From CAIWXH01 sp964555675 (GTDB lineage: Bacteria > Chloroflexota > Chloroflexia > Chloroflexales > Chloroflexaceae): DNA of 34,465 nt. Where the stretch lies: contig CAZKTU010000044.1 of NCBI GenBank assembly GCA_964555675.1, forward strand, positions 1-34,465, in the 5' to 3' direction. The notes below the pieces were generated by a model. It was not told where the DNA came from, did not search any database, and saw only the letters and a program-made list of their open reading frames with translations. The translations under genes were made by a program, and so were the position numbers. This document shows, in pieces, positions 25,100 through 32,343 of this stretch (positions are counted from its first letter, which is position 1; each line of letters begins with the position of its first letter).

Positions 25100-25930
25100 A
25101 TGAAGATTGCGATCACCGGCGGCAGCGGCGGCATCGGCCGCGCCGTCGTGGCTATGGCCCTCGAGCAGGGTCACACCGTCGTCAGCATCGACCAGGTCGC
25201 CGCGCCGCCCGAGCACGCCCAGGCCGGGGTGAGCAGCGCGGTGGCGGACATCACCGACTTCGAGGCGCTGAAGGCGGCCATGGCGGGCTGCGAGGCGCTC
25301 ATCCACCTGGCCGCCATCCCCACCGCCGGCCAGCTACCCGACCAGATCGTGCACAACAACAATGTGGTCGGCAGCTACAACGCTATGCTGGCCGCCGTGC
25401 AGCACGGCATGACCAGGATCTGCCAGGCCTCGAGCGTCAACGCGATCGGCCACTCGTACAGCCGCAGCCCCAGGTACGACTACTTCCCGCTCGACGAGGA
25501 CCACCCGACCTATAACGAAGACCCTTACAGCCTCTCGAAGTGGATCTGCGAGCAGCAGGCCGACTCGCTGGTGCGACGCTACGAGGGCCTGCGCATCGCC
25601 AGCCTGCGCTTCCACTGGGTGGTGCCCACCCGCGAGGATGCGACCAGGGGCTATTCGGGCACGCCCTTCATGCGCGACCCGAAGCACCTCTGGGCCTACA
25701 CGGTGCGCGCGGCGGCGGCGCGGGCCTGCCTGCTGGGCGTGACGGCCGACTTCACGGGCCACCAGCCCCTCTTCATCGTCGCGCCCGACAGCACCGCCGA
25801 CCGGCCCACGCTCGAGCTGATCCAGGAACATTATCCCCACGCCGAGGTCCGCGGCGACCTGAGCGGCAACGCGGCCTTCTTCAGCAGCGCCAGGGCCGAG
25901 CGGGTGCTCGGCTGGCGCCACGACGCGTAG
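25100..25930 (+). CDS. NAD-dependent SDR, second uronate/aldose dehydrogenase-like copy
   Basis: A 276-residue paralogue of the minus-strand SDR at 7004-7837. Nucleotide loop TGGSGGIG (6-13), D31 at the end of strand two (NAD preference), S111/S112, Y143 and K147 (YSLSK) are present. The two proteins align end to end without large gaps and share SSxNAIG, RYDYFPLDE, HPTY-EDPYSLSKW, RIASLRFHW and ERVLGWRHD. One difference is the specificity loop after RFHW: here VVPTREDATRGYSG, in the other copy ILPERAKAVEHTAA. This suggests the same reaction on a different sugar or uronate. The ribosome site is weak (GAGAATG). Confidence 0.82.
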   Translation: MKIAITGGSGGIGRAVVAMALEQGHTVVSIDQVAAPPEHAQAGVSSAVADITDFEALKAAMAGCEALIHLAAIPTAGQLPDQIVHNNNVVGSYNAMLAAVQHGMTRICQASSVNAIGHSYSRSPRYDYFPLDEDHPTYNEDPYSLSKWICEQQADSLVRRYEGLRIASLRFHWVVPTREDATRGYSGTPFMRDPKHLWAYTVRAAAARACLLGVTADFTGHQPLFIVAPDSTADRPTLELIQEHYPHAEVRGDLSGNAAFFSSARAERVLGWRHDA

Positions 25931-25934
25931 TTTT

Positions 25935-25976
25935 CGTAACCGAGTTACGGTCTTCGCCGCTGCCCGCGGCGGGGGT
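25935..25976 (+). repeat. Palindromic intergenic repeat, copy 2 (CGTAACCGnGTTACG type)
   Basis: CGTAAC-CGA-GTTACG (25935-25949) is followed by a GTCTTCGCCG block and a CCCGCGG core, then GGGGG that serves as ribosome site for the next gene (ATG 25981). It begins 5 bases past the SDR stop. It has the same block order as copy 1 at 3686-3725, read on the opposite strand, and in both places precedes a sugar-acid enzyme gene. Confidence 0.75.
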
Positions 25977-25980
25977 ATAC

Positions 25981-27171
25981 ATGAAAATCACAGACCTGAA
26001 GTGCGCCAGCATCGGCAACTACCCGGTGGTGCGTATCACTACCGACGAGGGGATCAGCGGGCTGGGGGCGGTCGAGTCCTACAAGCCCTACCTGGCGCCC
26101 CACGTGGCCTTCTACAAAGACATGATCGTCGGCGAGGACCCGACCAACGTCGAGCGGGTCATGCGCCGCATCCGGCGCATGGGCAGCTTCAAGCCCTGGG
26201 GCAGCGCGGTCAGCGCGATCGAGATCGCCCTCTGGGACATCGCGGGCAAGGCCGCCGGCCTGCCGGTTTACAAGCTGCTGGGCGGCAAGGTGCGCGACAA
26301 GGTGCGGGTCTACAACGGGGCGGTGCGCTTCCAGATGCGCGACTACAGCCCCGAGGGCTTCGCCGAGAACATGGCCAAGATGAAGGCCTCGCCCGAGGGC
26401 TTCACGATCATCAAGCAGGGCATCAGCTTCCACAGCCCCATGCCCAGCCGCCTCCCCGGCTATTTCTACGGCGACCCGGTGGTCGGCGGCCGCCACCCCA
26501 ACCGCGGCCCGCTCACCGAGAAGGGCCTGAAGCACACGATCGCCTGTGTCGAGGCGATGAAGGAAGTGCTGGGCGACGAGATCGGCCTGGCCCTCGACTG
26601 CGGCCCCGGCTGGATGGTGCCCGACGCCATCCGCCTGGCCCGCGCCCTCGAGCCCCTGAACATCATGTGGCTCGAGGACATGATCACCGGCGACTACACA
26701 CCCTATGTGCTGGCCGATCTCTACCGCGAGCTGACCACCCAGACCAGCACGCCGACCCACACCGGCGAGCAGATCTATCTGCGCCAGAACTTCGTCGACC
26801 TGATCGAGCGCAAGGCGGTGCGGGTGATCGGGCCCGACCCCTGCGACATCGGCGGGCTGGCCGAGCTGAAATGGGTCGCCGAGTACGCCGACCTGCACGG
26901 GATCATGATCGCGCCCCACGGCACCGGCAACGGCCTGGTCGGCCTGGCCGCCCTGGTGCAGGTCTGCGCGACCCTGCCCGAGAACTTCATCGCCTTCGAG
27001 TACCCGATCGGCGACACTGCCTGGTGGTACGACATCGTCGAGGGCCTGCCCAACCCGGTCGTCAAGGACGGCTTCATCGAGGTCTGGGACCGGCCGGGCC
27101 TGGGTATCGAGATCAACCCCGAGGCCGCGCAGGCCTATATGCGCCCGGAGGACCGGGATTTCTTCAGCTAA
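25981..27171 (+). CDS. Enolase-superfamily sugar-acid dehydratase, long-insert type
   Basis: This 396-residue member of the mandelate racemase group starts at ATG 25981; the frame is open far upstream but only as a shadow of the SDR gene. Predicted metal ligands are D206 (ALDCGPGW), E232 (MWLEDMI) and E263 (HTGEQIY). D286 (GPDPCDIGG) and H313 (APHGTGNG) form the His-Asp pair. Unlike the DgoD-like and ManD-like neighbours there is no His two residues after the first ligand (Gly instead), so the acid/base set differs; K145 (IIKQG) could contribute. An insert at about 148-185 (SFHSPMPSRL, GYFYGDPVVGGRHPN) would lie over the active site. It is followed after 14 bases by the RraA-like gene, a likely functional partner. 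Substrate unknown. Confidence 0.82.
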   Translation: MKITDLKCASIGNYPVVRITTDEGISGLGAVESYKPYLAPHVAFYKDMIVGEDPTNVERVMRRIRRMGSFKPWGSAVSAIEIALWDIAGKAAGLPVYKLLGGKVRDKVRVYNGAVRFQMRDYSPEGFAENMAKMKASPEGFTIIKQGISFHSPMPSRLPGYFYGDPVVGGRHPNRGPLTEKGLKHTIACVEAMKEVLGDEIGLALDCGPGWMVPDAIRLARALEPLNIMWLEDMITGDYTPYVLADLYRELTTQTSTPTHTGEQIYLRQNFVDLIERKAVRVIGPDPCDIGGLAELKWVAEYADLHGIMIAPHGTGNGLVGLAALVQVCATLPENFIAFEYPIGDTAWWYDIVEGLPNPVVKDGFIEVWDRPGLGIEINPEAAQAYMRPEDRDFFS

Positions 27172-27185
27172 GACGGAGCCCCGCG

Positions 27186-28007
27186 ATGCGAGTCCAGCCT
27201 TCCCCAGAGGATCTGATCGCCCTGACCAGCCCCTACAGCGCCGAGCGTTTCGCCGACGGGCGCCCCAAGGTGTCCGACGAGCTGCTTGCCCGCATGCAGC
27301 TCGTGACCACCGAGGAGGCCTGGTCGGTGCTGCGTAAGCACGGCTACCACCGCCAGTTCGTGGGCAGCTGGCTGGAGACCCACCCCGGCACGATCACGGT
27401 GGGCCGGGCCGTGACCGCCCAATTCTTGCCCCACCGCCCCGACTACCACGACGCCATCCAGCGGGCCGGCCTGGCCGAGGGGCGCGGCGCGATCGGCGGC
27501 CAGAACTCCTGGATCATCGAGAGCCTGCAGCTCTACGATGTGATGGTGGTCGACATCTTCGGCAAGATCAAGGACGGCACCGTGGTGGGCGACAACCTCG
27601 GCACCGCCGTGCGCTCGCGCACCCGCGCCGGGGCCGTGATCGACGGCGGCATCCGCGACTACCAGGGCCTGGTCCAGCTCACCGAGGTCAACTTCTACGT
27701 GCGCGGCGTCGACCCCACCGCGATCGCCGACGTGACCCTGGCGGGCCTGAACATCCCCATCCGCATCGGCGAGGTGACGGTGCTGCCGGGCGATGTGGTG
27801 CTGGGCACGCCGACCGGGGTGATCTTCATCCCGCCCCACCTGGCCCAGGAGGTGGTGGAGTTCAGCGAAAATATTCGTGTGCGCGACGAGTTCGGCAAGC
27901 TGCGCCTCGACGAGGGCAAGTATACCAGCGGCGAGATCGACGTCTCGGTCTGGCGCGAGGATATCGAGGCCGACTTCGTGGCGTGGCGACAGGCTAACGC
28001 AAAATAG
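27186..28007 (+). CDS. RraA-like / HMG-aldolase family protein
   Basis: This 273-residue protein belongs to the RraA-like group, which includes class II pyruvate aldolases for 4-hydroxy-4-methyl-2-oxoglutarate and a regulator of RNase E. The shared site is present: GDNLG (135-139) and GGIRDYQG (154-161) with R157 and D158, plus GDVVLGTPTGVIFIPP in the C-terminal part. An N-terminal extension of about 60 residues makes it longer than RraA (about 160 aa). Placed between two sugar-acid dehydratases, it most likely cleaves a 2-keto-3-deoxy acid to pyruvate and an aldehyde; an RNase role is improbable. ATG 27186 has CGGAG ahead. Confidence 0.8.
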   Translation: MRVQPSPEDLIALTSPYSAERFADGRPKVSDELLARMQLVTTEEAWSVLRKHGYHRQFVGSWLETHPGTITVGRAVTAQFLPHRPDYHDAIQRAGLAEGRGAIGGQNSWIIESLQLYDVMVVDIFGKIKDGTVVGDNLGTAVRSRTRAGAVIDGGIRDYQGLVQLTEVNFYVRGVDPTAIADVTLAGLNIPIRIGEVTVLPGDVVLGTPTGVIFIPPHLAQEVVEFSENIRVRDEFGKLRLDEGKYTSGEIDVSVWREDIEADFVAWRQANAK

Positions 28008-28037
28008 GGGCGTGTTGCGCCCAAGCTGGAGGCACCG

Positions 28038-29360
28038 ATGACCCACGAACGAGCGACCGACTCGCTGCCGCCCGAGGAGCACGCGCGCACCGGCTCGCGC
28101 CCGAGCGAGCTGAAGATCACCGACATGCGCACGGCGACGGTGGGCTGGGACAACTGGCACTTCACGATCATCCGCATCGACACCAACCAGGGCCTGAGCG
28201 GCTACGGCGAGGTGCGCGACTTCGCCAGCAAGAACTACGCCCTGATGCTCAAGCGGCTGCTGCTCGGCGAGAACCCCTGCAACCTCGATCGGCTCTTCCG
28301 CAAGATCAAGCAGTTCGGCCACCACGGCCGCCAGGGCGGCGGGGTCTGCGCGGTCGAGATGGCCCTGATGGACCTGGCGGGCAAGGCCTATGGCGTGCCG
28401 GCCTATGTCCTGGCGGGCGGCAAGTTCCGCGAGCGCATCCGCATGTACTGCGATACGCCCAACGAGCTCGACGGCGCCGAGATGGGCCACAAGCTCAAGG
28501 AGCGCCTCGATCGCGGCTTCACCATGCTGAAGATGGACCTGGGCGTCAATCAGCTGATCGCGGTCGAGGGGGCCCTCTCGTGGCCCCAGGGCATGCTCCC
28601 GGGCGACCCCGAGGACAAACTCGAGCGCATGTTCAACCACAACACCCTGATGCACCCCTTCACCCACGTGCGCCTGACCCCCAAGGGCATCGAGCTGATC
28701 TGCGAGTATGTCGAGCAGGTGCGCTCGGTGGTGGGCGACCAGGTGCCGATCGCCGCCGACCACTTCGGCCACATCGGCATCGACGACTGCATCAGGCTCG
28801 GCCAGGCCCTCGAGCCCTACAACCTGGCCTGGCTCGAAGACCTGGTGCCCTGGCAGTACACCGACAGCTGGGTGCAGCTCGAGCGGACCCTGCATACCCC
28901 CGTCTGCACGGGCGAGGATATCTACCTGCTCGACGGCTTCAAGCCGCTGCTCGACGCCCGCGCGGTGAATGTCATCCACCCCGACCTGGCCACCTCGGGC
29001 GGCATCCTCGAGACCAAGCGCATCGGCGATTACGCCCAGGAGCGCGGCATCAGCATGGCCCTGCACATGGCCGGCACGCCGATCAGCACCCTGGCCAGCG
29101 TCCACTGCGCCGCCGCCACCGAGAACTTCATCGCCCTCGAGCACCACTTCACCGAGGTGCCCTACTGGAACGACTTCATCGACGGCCTGCCCAAGCCGCT
29201 GATCCAGAACGGCTACATCGCCGTCCCCGAGGGCCCCGGCCTGGGCTTCACGCTCAACGAGGACGCCGTGCGCGAGCACCTGGTGCCCTGGGACACCGGC
29301 TTCTTCGAGCCGACCCCGCAGTGGGACAAGGCCGGCAGCCACGATCGCCTCTGGTCGTAA
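28038..29360 (+). CDS. Enolase-superfamily sugar-acid dehydratase, KxD type with N-terminal tail
   Basis: A 440-residue mandelate racemase-group enzyme, longer than usual because of a polar 25-residue tail before the first strand (LKITDMRTATVG) and an insert at about 172-212. Probable metal ligands are D241 (AADHFGH), E267 (WLEDLVP) and E293 (CTGEDIY). D315 (HPDLATSGG) with H343 (ALHMAGTP) form the His-Asp pair. K165 and D167 (LKMDLG) supply a KxD motif on strand two. GGAGG five bases before ATG 28038 supports this start despite the odd tail. A small GGGCG-CGCCC hairpin lies in the 30-base gap upstream. The nearest neighbour in style is the enzyme at 25981. Substrate unknown. Confidence 0.82.
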   Translation: MTHERATDSLPPEEHARTGSRPSELKITDMRTATVGWDNWHFTIIRIDTNQGLSGYGEVRDFASKNYALMLKRLLLGENPCNLDRLFRKIKQFGHHGRQGGGVCAVEMALMDLAGKAYGVPAYVLAGGKFRERIRMYCDTPNELDGAEMGHKLKERLDRGFTMLKMDLGVNQLIAVEGALSWPQGMLPGDPEDKLERMFNHNTLMHPFTHVRLTPKGIELICEYVEQVRSVVGDQVPIAADHFGHIGIDDCIRLGQALEPYNLAWLEDLVPWQYTDSWVQLERTLHTPVCTGEDIYLLDGFKPLLDARAVNVIHPDLATSGGILETKRIGDYAQERGISMALHMAGTPISTLASVHCAAATENFIALEHHFTEVPYWNDFIDGLPKPLIQNGYIAVPEGPGLGFTLNEDAVREHLVPWDTGFFEPTPQWDKAGSHDRLWS

Positions 29361-29371
29361 GGAACATCACC

Positions 29372-30628
29372 ATGAAAATCACGCGCGTTCGCGCGATCAC
29401 CACAGCCCCGGACGGCATCGCCCTGATCGTCGTCAAGGTCGAGACCGACCAGGACGGCCTCTACGGCCTCGGCTGCGCCACCTTCACCCAGCGCCCCACC
29501 CTGGTGGTGCGCGCCGTCGACGAGTACCTCGACCCGCTGCTGCAGGGCCGCGACCCGCGCAACAGCGAGGACCTCTGGCGTATGATGTACGTCAACTCCT
29601 ACTGGCGCAACGGCCCCGTGCTCAACAATGCGATCAGTGGCGTCGATATGGCCCTCTGGGACATCAAGGGCAAGATCGCCAACATGCCCGTCTACGACCT
29701 GCTGGGCGGTAAGTGCCGCGAGGCGGCCATGGTCTACCGCCACGCCGACGGCCGCGACCCCCAGGAGGTGCTTGAGAATGTGATCAAGTACCAGGAGCAG
29801 GGCCACCTGGCCGTGCGCTGCCAGATGGGCGGCTACGGCGGCCGCGTCAAGGAGATCACCGCGGCCACCGCCGTGCCCAGCCGCGAGGCGCCCCAGGCCA
29901 CCCATCGCGGGCGCGGCCTCGACCGGGCCGACAGCAGCTTCCCCGGGGCCTACTACGACCCCGACGTCTACGCCCGCTCGGTGCCGCTGCTCTTCGACCA
30001 CATCCGCTCGAAGATCGGCTTCGACCTCTTCCTGCTCCACGACATCCACGAGCGCATCGCCCCGATCGACGCTGTGCGCATGGCCCGGGCCCTCGAAGAC
30101 TACCGGCTCTTCTTCCTCGAGGACCCTCTGGCCCCCGACCAGATCGAGTGGTTCCGCCGCCTGCGCGAGCAGAGCGTCACGCCGATCGCCATGGGCGAGC
30201 TGCACACCAACGCCGCCGAGTGGCGCCCCCTGATCGCCGAGCAGCTGATCGACTTCATCCGCGCCCATATCTCGGCCATGGGCGGCTTCACCCCGGCCCG
30301 CAAGCTGGCCGCCCTCTGCGAGTCGTTCGGCGTGCGTACGGCCTGGCACGGGCCCGGCGACGTCTCGCCGATCGGCCACGCCGCCAACCTGCACCTCGAC
30401 TTGGCCAGCCCCAACTTCGGCATCCAGGAGGTGATCAACTTCGGCGAGGCCCTCTACGAGGTCTTCCCGGGCACCCCCACGGTGAGCAACGGCTACGTCT
30501 GGGCCAACGACCAGCCCGGCTGGGGCGTCGACCTCGACGAGGCCGCCGCGGCGAAATACCCGATCGAGGTCAAGACGGTCGAGTGGACCCAGAGCCGCTG
30601 GCCCGACGGGAGCCTCTGGACGCCGTAA
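29372..30628 (+). CDS. ManD/RspA-type enolase-superfamily dehydratase
   Basis: This 418-residue protein matches the mannonate dehydratase (ManD, formerly starvation-sensing RspA) subgroup: LLHDIHERI with D224 and H226, FFLEDPLAP with E250, AMGELHTN with E276, FIRAHISAMGGFTPARK, TAWHGPGDVSPIGHAANLH with H326, and the tail RWPDGSLWTP. In characterised ManD an Arg and a Tyr 12 residues later act as the base; here R149 is followed by Y155 after only six residues, so that loop is shorter. Members of this subgroup differ widely in activity on mannonate and gluconate. AAGGAA precedes ATG 29372; the open frame upstream is a shadow. It is the last gene before a strong terminator. Confidence 0.87.
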   Translation: MKITRVRAITTAPDGIALIVVKVETDQDGLYGLGCATFTQRPTLVVRAVDEYLDPLLQGRDPRNSEDLWRMMYVNSYWRNGPVLNNAISGVDMALWDIKGKIANMPVYDLLGGKCREAAMVYRHADGRDPQEVLENVIKYQEQGHLAVRCQMGGYGGRVKEITAATAVPSREAPQATHRGRGLDRADSSFPGAYYDPDVYARSVPLLFDHIRSKIGFDLFLLHDIHERIAPIDAVRMARALEDYRLFFLEDPLAPDQIEWFRRLREQSVTPIAMGELHTNAAEWRPLIAEQLIDFIRAHISAMGGFTPARKLAALCESFGVRTAWHGPGDVSPIGHAANLHLDLASPNFGIQEVINFGEALYEVFPGTPTVSNGYVWANDQPGWGVDLDEAAAAKYPIEVKTVEWTQSRWPDGSLWTP

Positions 30629-30643
30629 GATTGACGCTAAGGG

Positions 30644-30679
30644 GAGCTTGGAGGGGGCTGGCCCCTCCAAGCTCTCTTT
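30644..30679 (+). terminator. Terminator hairpin closing the sugar-acid arm
   Basis: GAGCTTGGAGGGG (30644-30656) pairs perfectly over 13 bases with CCCCTCCAAGCTC (30662-30674) around a five-base loop, followed by TCTTT. It lies 15 bases after the ManD-like stop and fits an intrinsic terminator with a short T-run. Confidence 0.8.
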
Positions 30680-30694
30680 GGGAGAGGGCGTCAC

Positions 30695-31408
30695 ATGTCC
30701 TATTCCACGCAGCGGGCGCGGGGCCCGCTCGCCTTCCTGGCGCGCTGGATCGAGCCGGTCGATATGCTGGCCGAGGCGATCTACAGCGTGCTGATCGTGA
30801 TGACCTTCACCATGGCCTTCAACGCCTTCGGCAGGTCGACCGCGGTCGGCGCGGCCGTCGACGCGGTGCGCGTGAGCCAGTTGCTCGGGGCCGCGATCGG
30901 CTGCGCCGTGGCCTGGGGGCTGATCGACGGCGTGATGCACATCCTCACCAGCCTCTTCGAGCGCGCCGAGGGGCTGCGCCTGGCCCGCGCGGTGCAGACG
31001 GCGCCCAGCACCGATGCGGCGGTGACTCTGATCGGCGGCGAGCTCGACCCGCGGCTGGCGCGGATTACCACCGACGAGGAACGCCGGCTGCTCTATACGG
31101 CAATCAGCAACCGCATCGATAAGCTCACCATCTCCTCGGCCCGCATCACTCGCGACGACCTGCTGGGCGCCCTGGCGACGGTGCTGGTGGCGCTGATCGC
31201 CACGCTGCCCGCGGCTATCCCGTTCCTCTTCATCAACCAGGACCCCTACCTGGCACTGCGCGCTTCGAATGTGATCAGCATCCTCTTGCTCTTCTGGCTG
31301 GGCTGGCGCTGGGGCAAATATCTCGGCTCGCGCCCGCTCTGGACGGGCCTGGGTCTGGCCGCCGTCGGCGTGGCCATGGTCCTGGTGGCGATCCCGCTCG
31401 GTGGGTAG
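30695..31408 (+). CDS. Small multi-pass membrane protein, VIT-like
   Basis: This 237-residue protein has about five membrane helices: near 25-44, 62-82, 155-180, 188-205 and 214-234, with a polar segment (86-152) in between. The first helix AEAIYSVLIVMTFTMAF and the arrangement of two helices, a soluble stretch and three helices recall the VIT1/CCC1 iron-manganese transporter group, but the signature is too weak for a firm call. It follows the terminator and has GAGAGG ahead of ATG 30695, so it is probably not part of the sugar-acid operon. Function unknown. Confidence 0.6.
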   Translation: MSYSTQRARGPLAFLARWIEPVDMLAEAIYSVLIVMTFTMAFNAFGRSTAVGAAVDAVRVSQLLGAAIGCAVAWGLIDGVMHILTSLFERAEGLRLARAVQTAPSTDAAVTLIGGELDPRLARITTDEERRLLYTAISNRIDKLTISSARITRDDLLGALATVLVALIATLPAAIPFLFINQDPYLALRASNVISILLLFWLGWRWGKYLGSRPLWTGLGLAAVGVAMVLVAIPLGG

Positions 31409-31419
31409 CCGGGCGGCGC

Positions 31420-31425
31420 TATAAT
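31420..31425 (+). promoter_or_regulatory. Possible -10 box upstream of the PEP synthase regulator
   Basis: A perfect TATAAT lies 12 bases after the membrane-protein stop and 60 bases before ATG 31486. No recognisable -35 box or TG extension is present at the right distance, so it is only suggestive. Confidence 0.3.
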
Positions 31426-31485
31426 CAGGGGGTCCGCGAGGCTGCGGATAGACCGCCTACAGCTCTCACAGAGGAGCATCCCCCA

Positions 31486-32334
31486 ATGGTCAACCTGGCG
31501 CAGGCAGACGACAGCTTCCCGCCCATCTTCATCGTCTCCGGGGGCGCGGGCGCCCTTGGCAAGCATGTGGCCCGCATCGCTCTCTCGCAGTTCCCCGGCA
31601 TCACGCCCCAGGTGATCGTCATCCCCCAGGTCAGCCAGCTCGATCAGCTGCCCGCCGTCGTCGAGCAGGTGGCCGAGCGGCACGGTGTGATCATTCACAC
31701 CATGGTCGACCCCGCCCTGCGCGTGGCCCTGGTGCGGGCCGCCGCCGAGCGCGGCATCGAGACGATCGACACGATCGGCGACCCCCTGGCGCGCCTCGCC
31801 GCCATCCTCGGCAAGACGCCCGTCGGGCAGCCGGGCCTCTACCAGCGCGGCCACGAGGTCTACCTCGATCGGATCAAGGCGATCGAGTACACCGTCGACC
31901 ACGACGATGGGCGCAACACCCACGAGCTGGGCGAAGCCGACGTGGTGCTCACCGGGGTCTCGCGGGTCGGCAAGACGCCCCTCAGCATGTATATGGGCGT
32001 GCTCGGCTGGAAGGTCGCCAATGTGCCCCTGGTTCAGCAGATCGCCCCGCCGCGCCAGCTCTTCGAGATCGACCGGCGCCGGGTGATCGGCCTGATCATC
32101 GACGGCGATGTGCTGGGCCACCACCGGCGCTGGCGCAACCAGGCCTTCCAGGGCACCGCCGGCAGCAGCTACAGCGACCCCGACGAGCTCGACGAGGAGC
32201 TGACCTGGTCGCGGCGCATCTTCCGCCAGGGCGGCTTCGCCGTGGTCAATGTCACCAACAAGCCGATCGAAGAGACCGCCGACCAGGTGATCGCGCTGAT
32301 CAGCCGTTACTTCGAGCACCGGCTCTCCGCGTAG
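31486..32334 (+). CDS. ppsR: Pyruvate, water dikinase regulatory protein (PPSR, DUF299)
   Basis: PPSR is a bifunctional kinase/pyrophosphorylase that switches PEP synthase or pyruvate phosphate dikinase off and on by acting on a Thr near the catalytic His. The 282-residue protein has the family core: IEYTVDHDDGR (133-143), ELGEADVVLTGVSRVGKTP with P-loop GVSRVGKT (157-164), LSMYMG and KVANVPLV, and a normal length. GAGGAG precedes the start. It converges with the phosphatase gene, with only 9 bases between stops. No PEP synthase is in the window. It may matter for routing pyruvate from the sugar-acid genes to gluconeogenesis, which is inference. It could instead be the PPDK-type regulator. 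Confidence 0.92.
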   Translation: MVNLAQADDSFPPIFIVSGGAGALGKHVARIALSQFPGITPQVIVIPQVSQLDQLPAVVEQVAERHGVIIHTMVDPALRVALVRAAAERGIETIDTIGDPLARLAAILGKTPVGQPGLYQRGHEVYLDRIKAIEYTVDHDDGRNTHELGEADVVLTGVSRVGKTPLSMYMGVLGWKVANVPLVQQIAPPRQLFEIDRRRVIGLIIDGDVLGHHRRWRNQAFQGTAGSSYSDPDELDEELTWSRRIFRQGGFAVVNVTNKPIEETADQVIALISRYFEHRLSA

Positions 32335-32343
32335 TTCTTGTCG

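Noticed and set aside
25540..25980. N-terminal extension of the enolase-type gene that would start at 25540
   Set aside because: This part is an Arg/Ala-rich shadow of the SDR gene. The barrel domain begins exactly at ATG 25981, with a G-rich ribosome site.
27168..29342. Open frame of 724 codons on the minus strand, and a similar one at 29213-30940
   Set aside because: Both are antisense to well-supported enzyme genes and have no recognisable motif.
28580..29371. Upstream extension of the ManD-like gene to 28580
   Set aside because: It is a shadow of the preceding dehydratase gene; ATG 29372 has AAGGAA and begins the first strand MKITRVRAI.
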